Below are positions 19,082 to 30,359 of a stretch of DNA of 64,000 bases, in pieces; position 1 is the first letter of the stretch, and every line of letters begins with the position of its first letter. The DNA lies in contig NC_046683.1 in NCBI RefSeq assembly GCF_009870125.1, positions 31,400,129-31,464,128 of the forward strand, in the 5' to 3' direction. The position numbers and the translations under genes were made by a program. This DNA comes from Drosophila pseudoobscura (taxonomy: Eukaryota > Arthropoda > Insecta > Diptera > Drosophilidae). A model generated the notes under the pieces. The model did not search any database. It saw only the letters and a program-made list of their open reading frames with translations, and was not told the origin of the DNA.

Positions 19082-20897
19082 TGTAACGTGTCACCTACAC
19101 ACGTCTGTGTATATAAATCCTGCCAGGCTAGCTGTTATTCAGCGAAGGGGAGCACACGCTTTGGGTTTCCGGCCTCTGCTCGTCGGCTATTGGAGTGATG
19201 TTCTTGCCCCCTCTCCTGCTGGTGGCCTATACGCATTATACCGCGAATGAAGTAGCGTGTCACGACGAAAATGCTTAACCGGGAGACACTGTTTATCCCT
19301 GGATAGAATTGTGGATGTGTGCTGGAAAGGTATCTCAACTCCGCCTCTGGTGTTGTCGAGGTCGTGTCGCCCACCCTACCATGGCCATTCCAAACCGTTC
19401 GATTTAATGACGGAATGGCCCCTTTGTCCGGGCGTTCTACATGGGGAATTTGCCAGCGAAAGCAAAACGGTAGATTAATACATTATAAAGTTTATTCACT
19501 TACTGGCTAAAACAATAATATTACCCGCAAATACCATAATATAATCACCCACATTAAAAGAGTAGCTAAATGAAATATATGTATAAAATTCCTACAAATA
19601 CTTGGCTATGTGTAATACAAACGATATACTAAATAAGTCCGAAATGGACAAACTAACTTGCTTGCTGACTCCGTAATGTTAAGAAGCCAATTCGAGTGGG
19701 CACTTCTCCCTCCCGCTCACCGACCGGCCCTAATTCCCTTGTTTCAAGTTTTACTTTATTAATAACAGAATTTAAGTCCACTCATACCTTTTCTCCAGTT
19801 TATGGCTCCATCGGCGAAAGCGCTTTCCTCGATGAATACCTAAAGCTGCTGTGGTGGAAGAAACACTTAAAATGGCACAAGGTAGGGGGAAATCATAATT
19901 GCAGATCGGCGAGAGTCACGAGAAGCCACTACCGGAATCAAATCTAATTCTCTCCTAATTAACTCCGCACCGAGATCAAAATTAATTACACATTTACGAA
20001 CATGAATACAATTACTCCGTCAATCCGTTGCTTCCTCTTTTTTTTTCCTATTCTCTTTCTCCCGACTGTTATCTATGTTTCCTTTCCACCTCCTGGGCGA
20101 AAGGGAACAGCACAAATTCTTTCCCCTGCTTCTGCAGGTGAAGGGTACGCGAAAGCAAAGAAAAGGCCAAACGGCCAATCTCCGACGGTGCTAGATTAAC
20201 ACTTTCTCTCGTCCGATCTGCTCGCGACCAAGGGACGGGCCCTCCTTATCTGTCGCGTCGCGCTCGACTACTAAAGTGCCGACGCCAACGCCTCGGGAAG
20301 CTAGCCGCTTGGGGGGACCGAGCGTTGCCCAAATGACTTCTCCCTCTGCTTCCACGCTCGTTTCTCCGATGGCTGAGCGCTTTCCAGACAGTCCCAAAAG
20401 TTTAAACGCCACTTTGTTAGGCTTGCGGCTGCTGTTGTCTGCTGGCTGGCTTCCTTGGACGATCGAATCCGCACTGATTACCTCGATTTACTAAGCGCCA
20501 AGACTACAAATGGGACAACTCTTTATTCTCCTTTAGCCCTTCTCTTCTCCTCCGCAGCACTTACCCCAACCGGACTCAGCGCTATACGGCTTCTGACGAC
20601 TGAATAGCCCACTCGCCTTCAACCAAGAATCTCGCAGTCGAATCTTGGATTTAGCTATTTAGATTCCCTAGAGTTTTTCTCTTCACTAAATTCTTGGTTT
20701 TTCCCTTCCGTCGGACCGGACCAACGTTCTGGCGGCAAATCCTCTAACAGGTCCCTGGATGCATTTTCAACAGAGATAGCCTGACGTTTTGACCTTTTAC
20801 CGTCTTTTTGGTTCTCCCTTGACCTGTCGTTCGCCTGCCACTCTGAGCGTTAGATGGCGCCACAAAAAACTCAGCATTCCCTGCTACAAGCGCTACA
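19082..20897 (-). repeat. 5' LTR of the gypsy element
   Basis: 1816-bp partner of 11601-13464, ending GCGCTACA before the duplicated TAGA. It lacks the 48-bp segment of the other LTR (CGGACCGGACCAACG junction). Transcription from it would run leftwards through gag and pol. Confidence 0.92.
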
Positions 20898-22223
20898 TAG
20901 ACCATGTTTTACCACCACATAGTGAGATACTCGGCCAAGCAATTCGTCGAGGTCTTGTCAGCACGCCACCTTCACATATGATTGGAGATGAACGAGAAAA
21001 TTTACGTATCAATGCCTGGATACGTAGTGGTAGTAATCAGGGACTCTTTGTAAGACCACGTCTCTTTATGCCGTATTTTGAGGAAGTAAAGGCCTTGTTG
21101 AAGGATCGATTATCTTCATCTCACCACCAGGTGGAACTAATGCGTATGCGTAGGTCGCGACACCCGCCAGATATTCCTGATACCTTGAATATGGTGTCCC
21201 ACATGAATGCAGCGGCTAATAATGGACTTTGTAGTGCTGTTAATCGTGGTGCTATTCATGAAAATATTGACATGATGGTAGGGTCGGCTGTTATACCAGC
21301 ACCGGATAACCAAACTTTATTGGCAATGCGTAAACGCGAAAATAAACTTCGCCAGTTACCTATGTGCCAGCGTGCATTGCTACTGCCACTTTCATCAAAA
21401 CATGAAATTGAACGACAAATTCGGCTTCGGGTCGTGAGAGAATTATCTGATATTCTGGAAAGCTCACACCAATCCAGCCAGAAAAGTGATGATGTTCACA
21501 AAGAAAATCCGGGTGGAGTTGCGTCCACTACTCAAGGCGAGGACAATTTGCTTGAAGATGAAGATCAAAGCCCACCGCCATCACCAGCGGCTACTGGCTC
21601 AGTTCCGGGAAACACAACCGTTGGATCTTCTTTTTTATCGTCCTCGTCAATGGGATCGTCAGCATCATCAATCTGTGGCACCGATGGAGTACACCCCTAT
21701 TATAGCCGAAATCTCACTTTTCCGCGTCACCAATCAAATGGTCTTTTTGGTGTAACCAGTATTTTAGCAACCAACTCTGGTCCTGCGCTTCAGTGTAGCT
21801 ATGCACGTATTTCAGCGTCAGCGCGTCCACGAAATGAACTGCCGACGTTAATAACTGAAGGGGACTTTCGATTTCCGCATGGAAATAGCTTGGGCTTGGA
21901 TATTAGTGTTGAGAACGGCGCATGTGCTTTGAACTCTGGAAATAGTCATCTTTCAGATATGATAACGACATGCCAGAAAGTTTACAATTAGATTTGGGGG
22001 ATGGTCCAAGCCCTCGCGTAGTTGGAAACGTTCCAAGTGCACTGACCTTGCGAAGTATACACGTAAGAATTTCCTTCTCGGTATTTATCCTAAAATAAAA
22101 ATTTTCTATTAATTTTAGCACGCTCTGCCACAAAGCAACTATCACCGCTTCGTGCAGCGCTCTAGTTCGCCATTTGATATGATGCGTCATGGACAGTTAT
22201 CGCCCAAACCCAGGTTTTTATAG
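20898..22223 (+). pseudogene. BTBD7-like pseudogene, array copy 3, 3' part
   Basis: This resumes copy 3 after the gypsy element and is the longest uninterrupted BTBD7 tail in the array. An open frame from 20789 (inside the LTR) runs to 21991, giving about 364 BTBD7-type residues: RIDHVLPPHSEILGQAIRR, FVRPRLFMPYFEEVKALL, RSRHPPDIPDTLNMVSHMNA, RQIRLRVVRELSDILESS and the Ser-rich acidic linker. It keeps Gln (TCCAGCCAG) where copies 2 and 4 have a TAG. A deletion after SGNSHLSDM (GATATGAT|AACGAC) shifts the frame. The 56-bp intron (22063-22118) and the last exon follow, also shortened, ending at TAG 22221. Confidence 0.9.
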
Positions 22224-24247
22224 ATGTTGCAAGTGGGTCCAGATCCGGGGCACTTTATTTTGGCATGCCTTTCTGAACAAAAATTAAACTAAAAATGTAA
22301 TTTAAAATTAAAATTAGATAGTATGTATAATGTTAAAAATACTTAAATATGTATATTATCTCTGGTATTTGCGAAGAAAAAACCAGTTTAAGTAATTTGT
22401 TTATTACATCTGCAACCCTTTTGCACCTTTGTTACTCGTTGACCCTAGTAGTTGGCAGATTACAACACACAATAAATTGACCTTCCTTGCCAAATCCAAC
22501 CCATCATAAACTTAAGTCGTCGAATGCTTTACCCGTTTAATCTGTCGAAATGTATAAATTAACTAGACTCAAGATACCTCTTGGTCATATGGTCATATAT
22601 TTCAGATGTTTTAGATTTTATATAGAAAGATATCTCTCTAGTGAAAGGGAGGTACTGAAGTAGTGTATCTTTCAGCGTCTGGCTCGAATTGGGAGTGTGA
22701 GATCGCTCCCCTGCGGTTGGCCGAGGTTTTTTCGTTCTATCAAGTTCCACCAATAGACTGAGCAAGACAAACAAAATAAATGTATGGGACCATATAGTCT
22801 GGAAGTGCCAGCTGAAGTTATATACATATGTATATTCATAAATGCAGGTTTCAAGCCGACGCCGTCTCGTAGCGCAGAAGGGGAGCGGCGCTCAATCAGC
22901 ATGGCCAATCCGAGATAGGGGTGGGCGAAGCCAAGAAGCTGAAGATGCAGCACGCCAGAGATTTCTACTTTCACCCAATAAGCGCAGAGAAGGACCATTA
23001 GAAGCCGTTGCAAGGTGTGGCAAGGCGAATGGGACATGCACTGTAACCTGGAAAAAAATCATAGCTAACTATCATACCCTAACAAACCATATACTATATT
23101 AAAACTAGTCTTTAGTCTTCAACACATATGTAGCTATACCCCCAAACCATAATGGCCATAATTGGATAGCGAACCGACATTGTACATACATAAATCAGTC
23201 AAAAATTTCATAAAGCCCATAAACTTTATTATAAAAGTTATTATTATTAGGATTATATTTGGTTTTGTTATACCCGATACTCAAAATGAGTATTGTGGAG
23301 ATTTGTGGTGAAAATAGATGTGTGTAACGTCCAGAAGGAATCGTTTCCGACCCCATAAAGTATATATATTCATAATCACCATCAATAGCCGAGTCGATTG
23401 AGCCCTGTCTGTCTGTCCGTCTGTCCGTCCCTATTAGCGCCTAGTGCTCAAAGACTATAAGAGCTAGAGCAACGATATTTTATATCTAGAATTCTGTGAT
23501 ATGTCACTGTTACAAGCCCTCACAAAGGGCGAAAATCTGTGGCATCCACAATTTTAGAGATACGAGAAAACAGAAAATGTTGAATCGCAGAGGATGACTA
23601 TATCTTCTAGAATGCAAAATCAGAACCAGATCGTATAATTATTATAGCCAGAATCAAGAAAACAATTTCATTCTTTCTCGCTCTGTCTTTCTCTAATACA
23701 CAGGTTTCATGGTCGGCTTTGCTTATTGCAAAATACGAGTTAAAGGATCTCAGACACTATAAAAGCTAGAGAAACCAAATTTGGTATGCACACTCCTGTG
23801 ATATCGGAACTTGACCGTTTTATGTCAAAATTTCGCCACACCGCCTTCCGCCCCCGCAAAGGACGAAAATCTGGGGCATCCACAAATCTCAGAGACTATT
23901 AAGGCTAGAGCAACCAAATGTGGTATTCACACTCCTGTTCGAACTCACTGTTAAACGTATATCTCGCCCCACCCCCCTCCGCTCCCACAAAAGAGGAAAA
24001 TCTGTGGCATCCACAATATTGAAGAAACGAGATCGGATCATTTTTGTAGGCAAAAGGAAGAAATTAATTTGCAGTGGCTACGTAGCGCCCGACGACACGC
24101 TCAGACTGATTTTCTGTCTCTCTCGCACGCACTCTTTGTCGTGTCGTTCAATAATAGCGGCGTCTGCCGGAGGAGAGCCATACTGACTAAGTATCGGGTA
24201 TATAGGTATAGTTGCGGTCTCCGCAGCAACTCAAAACGTTGCCCCTC
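22224..24247 (+). repeat. Array unit 4 spacer with full DINE-1-like block
   Basis: 3' UTR and unit tail to 22384; anonymous block to about 23105; then about 23260-24030 the fullest DINE-1/INE-1-like block, with TATACCCGATACTCAAAATG, the CCGACCCCATAAAGTATATA and CATCAATAGCCGAGTCGATT hallmarks, CTGTCTGTCCGTCTGTCCGT runs and internal repeats of the kind AGACTATAAGAGCTAGAGCAACG; then the TC-rich block. No gene is recognised. Confidence 0.82.
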
Positions 24248-26013
24248 GTTTTGTAATTTAATTGATGTATTGATAATTTGTAAACATTGATGAGTGCGTT
24301 GAACGTTCCTTTCACGTGCCCACGCGAATTGTATTAGACGAAATATTATACCGTTAACCTGGACATTATTGATTTGACACTGATTTTACGCGGTGTTGGA
24401 TCGGGTACGTCGGCAGGATCACTAGGGGAAATGCATGCCTTAACCAACACAGGAAGAGTGCGTCCAACGACACTAGAGGAAGCTATGGAGCTTTACCAGA
24501 TTGGTCGGTTTTGAGAGATTGATATTTTGGCGCAAGGCTATGAGGATTTAATACTCGATGTCCCTTGGTACTTTACCAACAATTTTAAAGTGGGGTTGCC
24601 AACCCCATGGCTCCGCGTGGATGTTTAGACAAGCATATCAGTACCTACGAGAAGAATTTACCGTTATTAGCACCTCACCTGTCCTGCACCAATTAGATAA
24701 AAAGCAACTGTTACATGTTCTGCAGAGTAATTTTTTACAAGCTTCTGAGCTAGAGATTCTGCAGGCTGTTCTTAAATGGGGAGAACAGGAGCTCATTCGC
24801 CGTATGGAAGATCGTGAACCAAGCTTGTTGTCACACACAGCTCACTCAGTTGCTCGCGAGGGCGTAAAAAAACGTGATTTGAGTGATGTAGAGCTGCGAG
24901 ACATCATCGCAGAATTATTGCCTTTAGTGCGCATAGACCATGTTTTACCATCACATAGTGAGATACTCGGCCAAGCAATTCGTCGAGGTCTTGTCAGCAC
25001 GCCACCTTCACATATGATTGGAGATGAACGAGAAAATTTACGTATCAATGCCTGGATACGTAGTGGTAGTAATCAGGGACTCTTTGTAAGACCACGTCTC
25101 TTTATGCCGTATTTTGAGGAAGTAAAGGCCTTGTTGAAGGATCGATTATCTTCATCTCACCACCAGGTGGAACTAATGCGTATGCGTAGGTCGCGACACC
25201 CGCCAGATATTCCTGATACCTTGAATATGGTGTCCCACATGAATGCAGCGGCTAATAATGGACTTTGTAGTGCTGTTAATCGTGGTGCTATTCATGAAAA
25301 TATTGACATGATGGTAGGGTCGGCTGTTATACCAGCACCGGATAACCAAACTTTATTGGCAATGCGTAAACGCGAAAATAAACTTCGCCAGTCACCTATG
25401 TGCCAGCGTGCATTGATACTGCCACTTTCATCAAAACATGAAATTGAACGACAAATTCGGCTTCGGGTCGTGAGAGAATTATCTGATATTCTGGAAAGCT
25501 CACACCAATCCAGCTAGAAAAGTGATGATGTTCACAAAGAAAATCCGGGTGGAGTTGCGTCCACTACTCAAGGCGAGGACAATTTGCTTGAAGATGAAGA
25601 TCAAAGCCCACCGCCATCACCAGCGGCTACTGGCTCAGTTCCGGGAAACACAACCGTTGGATCTTCTTTTTTATCGTCCTCGTCAATGGGATCGTCAGCA
25701 TCATCAATCTGTGCCACCGATAGGGGTGTACTATTATAGCCGAAATCTCACTTTTCCGCGTCACCAATCAAATGGTCTTTTTGGTGTAGCCAGTATTTTA
25801 GCAACCAACTCTGGTCCTGCGCTTCAGTGTAGCTATGCACGTATTTCAGCGTCAGCGCGTCCACGAAATGAACTGCCGGCGTTAATAACTGAAGGGGACT
25901 TACGATTTCCGCATGGAAATAGCTTAGGCTTGGATATGAGAGTTGAGAACGGCGCATGTGCTTTGGACTCTGGAAATAGTCATCTTTGAGATATGATGCC
26001 GGATGTGGCCACA
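24248..26013 (+). pseudogene. BTBD7-like pseudogene, array copy 4
   Basis: From the second BTB domain through the acidic linker. A long open frame, 24558-25517 (319 codons), covers the BACK region to LRVVRELSDILESSHQSS and ends at the TAG shared with copy 2. Upstream, a TTTGAGAG change stops the BTB part near 24510, and the DVPWYF lesion is present. Near 25722 a small rearrangement (ACCGATAGGGGTGTAC for ACCGATGGAGTACACCCC) alters the PYYSRN segment. The copy ends abruptly at about 26013, where GATGTGGCCAC is joined to 3' UTR sequence, deleting the last intron and exon. Confidence 0.9.
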
Positions 26014-28048
26014 AAAATTAAACTAAAAATGTAATTTAACAATCTAGATAAATAAAATAAACTATTAAATAAAGCTTACGGAATTTTTCTCTTCGGCAAG
26101 GGCTTAAAATTAGATAATATGTATAATGTTAAAAATACTTAAGTATGTATATTATCTCTGGTATTTGCGAAGAAAAAACCAGTTTAAGTAATTTGTTTAT
26201 TACATCTGCAACCCTTTTGCACCTTTGTTACTCGTTGACCCTAGTAGTTGGCAGATTACAACACACAATAAATTGACCTTCCTTGCCAAATCCAACCCAC
26301 CATAAACTTAAGTCGTCGAATGCTTTACCCGTTTAATCTGTCGAAATGTATAAATTAACTAGACTCAAGATACCTCTTGGTCATATGGTCATATATTTCA
26401 GATGTTTTAGATTTTATATAGAAAGATATCTCTCTAGTGAAAGGGAGGTACTGAAGTAGTGTATCTTTCAGCGTCTGGCTCGAATTGGGAGTGTGAGATC
26501 GCTCCCCTGCGGTTGGCCGAGGTTTTTTCGTTCTATCAAGTTCCACCAATAGACTGAGCAAGACAAACAAAATAAATGTATGGGACCATATAGTCTGGAA
26601 GTGCCAGCTGAAGTTATATACATATGTATATTCATAAATGCAGGTTTCAAGCCGACGCCGTCTCGTAGCGCAGAAGGGGAGCGGCGCTCAATCAGCATGG
26701 CCAATCCGAGATAGGGGTGGGCGAAGCCAAGAAGCTGAAGATGCAGCACGCCAGAGATTTCTACTTTCACCCAATAAGCGCAGAGAAGGACCATTAGAAG
26801 CCGTTGCAAGGCGTGGCAAGGCGAATGGGACATGCACTGTAACCTGGAAAAAAATCATAGCTAACTATCATACCCTAACAAACCATATACTATATTAAAA
26901 CTAGTCTTTAGTCTTCAACACATATGTAGCTATACCCCCAAACCATAATGGCCATAATTGGATAGCGAACCGACATTGTACATACATAAATCAGTCAAAA
27001 ATTTCATAAAGCCCATAAACTTTATTATAAAGGGTATTATTATTAGGATTATTTTGGTTTTGTTATACCCGATACTCAAAATGAGTATTGGGGTATATTA
27101 GATTTGTGGTGAAAATAGATATGTGTAACGTCCAGAAGGAATCGTTTCCGACCCCATAAAGTATATATATTCTTGATCACCATCAATAGCCGAGTCGATT
27201 GAGCCCTGTCTGTCTGTCCGTCTGTCCGTCCCTATTAGCGCCTAGTGCTCAAAGACTATAAGAGCTAGAGCAACGATATTTTATATCTAGAATTCTGTGA
27301 TATGTCACTGTTACAAGCCCTCACAAGGGGCGAAAATCTGTGGCATCCACAATTTTAGAGATACGAGAAAACAGAAAATGTTGAATCGCAGAGGATGACT
27401 ATATCTTCTAGAATGCAAAATCAGAAGCAGATCGTATAATTATTATAGCCAGAATCAAGAAAACAATTTCATTCTTTCTCGCTCTGTCTTTCTCTAACAC
27501 ACAGGTTTCATGGTCAGCTTTGCTTATTGCAAAATATGAGTTAAAGGATCTCAGACACTATAAAAGCTAGAGAAACCAAATTTGGTATACACACTCCTGT
27601 GATATCGGAACTTGACCGTTTTATGTCAAAATTTCGCCACACCGCCTTCCGCCCCCGCAAAGGACGAAAATCTGGGGCATCCACAAATCTCAGAGACTAT
27701 TAAGGCTAGAGCAACCAAATGTGGTATTCACACTTCTGTTCAAACTCACTGTTAAACGTATATCTCGCCCCACCCCCCTCCGCTCCCACAAAAGAGGAAA
27801 ATCTGTGGCATCCACAATATTGAAGAAACGAGATCGGATCATTTTTGTTGGCAAAAGGAAGAAATTAATTTGCAGTGGCTACGCAGCGCCCGACGACACG
27901 CTCAGACTGATTTTCTGTCTCTCTCGCACGCACTCTTTGTCGTGTCGTTCAATAATAGCGGCGTCTGCCGGAGGAGAGCCATACTGACTAAGTATCGGGT
28001 ATAAAGGTAGAGGTGCGGTCTCCGCAGCAACTTAAAACGTTGCCCCCC
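26014..28048 (+). repeat. Array unit 5 spacer with DINE-1-like block
   Basis: Nearly identical in layout to the unit 4 spacer: 3' UTR, tail, anonymous block (26178-26905), DINE-1-like block (about 27055-27830) and TC-rich block. The repeat distance between units 4 and 5, measured at the TTTAAGTAATTTG motif (22380 to 26178), is about 3.8 kb and defines the unit. From 27992 on, the sequence changes to a variant (GGTATAAAGGTAGAGGTGCGG) that recurs at 40875. Confidence 0.82.
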
Positions 28049-28099
28049 GTTTTGTAATTTAATTGCGAGTCGAACGCGCAACATTGATGAGTGAGTTTA
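28049..28099 (+). pseudogene. BTBD7-like pseudogene, array copy 5, 5' stub
   Basis: A short piece of the second BTB domain that retains GCGAGTCGAACGCGCAACATTGATGAGT, closer to the 5'-complete copy (GCGCGTCGAACGCGCAAC) than other array copies, which read ATGTATTGATAATTTGTAAAC. It is interrupted by a 2.26-kb element and continues at 30360. Confidence 0.75.
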
Positions 28100-28189
28100 T
28101 GAGGGAGCGTACGCTCCACCCACATTTTTCCGCCCATCAACTCGCCGGCATTTTCGCATTGGAGGGACCCGGACCTACTTTATTAGAAT

Positions 28190-28510
28190 TAAGATTTTCA
28201 GAACCAAACCCAACAACAACGACGCAGCGACGGCCAAAGGGAGGCGAGGAAAACACCGAGAACCAAAAACCAGCAACAACGACGCAGCAGCAGCCAAAGA
28301 CGGTGAGGAATACACCGAGAAAGCAGAAACCCAACGACAACGACGCAGCAGCAGCCAAAGAGGGAGAGGCACCGACACAGCAACGGGGAGGAATACACCA
28401 AGAACCGAAACCTAACGGCACCGACACAGAAACGGGGAGGAATACACCAAGAAACAAAACCCAACGACAACAACGCAGCGGAAGCCAAAGAGAGAGAGGA
28501 ATACACCAAG
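28190..28510. repeat. Purine-rich minisatellite in the 2.26-kb element
   Basis: Imperfect tandem copies of roughly 55-65 bp built on ACCAGCAACAACGACGCAGC, GAGGAATACACC and AAGAACCGAAACC. It yields Gln/Pro/Thr-rich open frames on both strands, which I treat as products of composition and not genes. The equivalent in copy B is at about 41080-41400. Confidence 0.7.
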
Positions 28511-29269
28511 AGCCGAAACGGTAGCCATCAATTCAGCGACGGCCGAAGACGAGAAGCGCCGAAAAGATAAGCCGCCAGCGTCGACGCAGCAACGAAGCGC
28601 CGAAACGGTAAGCCCACAGCAGCAACGGCAGAAGAGAAACGCGGAAAACCAAAACCGAGTAACGACGCGCCAGCAGGGAAAAGAGAGACAAAAGTCACCG
28701 GCGCAGCGTAGACGCCGAACGACGGCGCCAGCCCTCTGCTGCCGCAAGAATGACGACGCTAACCGCCCACGCTGACGCTGGATCGGGAGAGCTCTGAGCC
28801 TGGAGGAAAAAAAAACGTGGATAGGTAATTCGATTGGGAGCAGTCGTAGGAGTCGGACGTGTTCGCGGAAAAATTCGAGTGGCTTGGAAAAAGTAAAAAC
28901 ACGTGGCGGTCCGGATCCACGCCAACGCTATCAGTGACACGGACAAGATCCTACATCGACGCTGCGACTACGGGGAGAAGACCCTGCATCGATACTACAC
29001 TTACGGAGAGGAGATCCTGCATCTACGCTGCACCCACGGGGAAGAGGAGGCTTTCGACGAGTACAAGCGTGGGAGTTCAGGGGTAAGCTAGTCTCTAGAC
29101 GTGTATACGGGCTGCTGAGCGGTGCGATACGTAGGGAACCAAGAAAGAATAAAGTGAAATATAAAGAAAATAACAGAAACATAGCCCGACCACCAACAAT
29201 CTATACACTAGGGAACCTGGAGGCCCGGGGCTTCATCTTCTCTGCCCTTCCTCCCGCCTCTTGCCCGAG

Positions 29270-30180
29270 TCTGCGTGATTCCATCCCGTAGTTCGTAGCC
29301 CGACAGGATCCTGAGGCCGCTGTCCGGCGATTGCCTAGGCGTTCTCGGTGACACCTGTCGGCGTTCCCTCCGCATGATTCCCTCCAGTAGTTTGTGACCC
29401 CGCAGGGTCCCGAGGCCGCTATTCGACGATCGTCTAAGCGCTCCCGGTGACGCCTGTTGGTGTCTCGCCTGATCCCCGTAGTTCCCTGGGTCCCGAAGGG
29501 GCTGTCCGGCGATTGCTTAAGCCCTCTCGGCGATACCTGCCCTGTATGATAAAGACTTTCGCAGTAATGTTTAGCCCGATAGTGTCCCGTGAGTGCCTAG
29601 GCACTCTCGGCGATGCTTGCCGGTATCCCCTACCCTCGTAGTAATTCTTAGTTCGACAGCGTTCCGTAAGTGCTATCCGGCGATTGCCTAGGCACTCTCG
29701 GCGATGCCTGTCGATATCCCTGACCCCTGTAGTAATTCTTAGTTCGACAGTGTCCCGAAAGTGCTATTCGGCGATTGCCTAGGCACCCTCGGCGATGCTT
29801 GTCGATATCCCTGACCCCCCGTGGTAATTCTTAGTTCGACAGTGTCCCGTAAGTGCTATCCGGCGATTGCCTAGGCACTCTCGGTGATGCTTGTCGATAT
29901 CCCAGACCCTCGTAGTAATTCTTATGCCGACAGGGTCCCGTAAGTACCGTCCGGCGATAGCCTAGGTACTCTCGGCGATACTTGTCGGTATTTCCGCATA
30001 GCAAAGTCTCCCTTTCCGCTTCGTAGTATCTCTAAGGCCGGCGGGGTCCCGTAAGTACTGTCCGGCGATAGCCTAGGTACTCTCGGCGACACCTGTCGGT
30101 ATTATCGCATAGTAAAGACCTCCGTATTGATTCTGAGTTCGGTGGGGTCCTGAAGGCGCTATTCGGCGATCACCTGAGTG
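29270..30180. repeat. 91-bp tandem repeat array
   Basis: The motif CCTAGGCACTCTCGGCGATG recurs at about 29601, 29692, 29783, 29875, 29966 and 30076 with 91-92 bp spacing (one of 110), with more diverged copies upstream from about 29270. Each copy also carries GTAGTAATTCTTAGTTCGACAGTGTCCCG. The embedded GCCTAGGC is palindromic. Confidence 0.8.
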
Positions 30181-30359
30181 CTCTCGGTGAAACCGACTGC
30201 CACGTCCCACGCTACGATCGCTCCCGTCCGCGGGACTGCTGCCCCGTCCCCCATCGTCGGTCCGAAATACGGAGTCCCGGCAAGTTATAAATACTACTGT
30301 AATTTCGACCCTGGAGTAGACTGAGATATGTACCCCAGCCCAGGATCGCTTCCTTACAC

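Larger units (their letters stand above)
11597..20901 (-). mobile_element. 9.3-kb Ty3/gypsy LTR retrotransposon inserted in BTBD7 copy 3
   Basis: Two 1.8-kb LTRs (11601-13464 and 19082-20897) bound the element, with a 4-bp target duplication TAGA at 11597-11600 and 20898-20901, typical of gypsy elements. Gag, protease, RT, RNase H and integrase lie on the - strand in gypsy order (integrase last). A tRNA-Lys-like primer site and a polypurine tract are at the expected ends. The LTRs differ by a 48-bp indel and roughly a dozen substitutions, so it is older than the compact BEL element. Several frameshifts, one Gag stop and an altered RT active site make this copy defective. Long LTRs and the lysine primer recall the Ulysses/Osvaldo group, but that is only a suggestion. 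Confidence 0.93.

Noticed and set aside
28063..28524. Gln/Pro-rich 153-codon frame, repeated at 41041-41406
   Set aside because: It runs from the BTBD7 stub straight into the minisatellite, and opposite-strand frames are equally long. Composition explains the open frame.
29270..30180. CRISPR-like array
   Set aside because: The 91-bp repeats are contiguous with no unique spacers, in an animal genome, with no cas genes.
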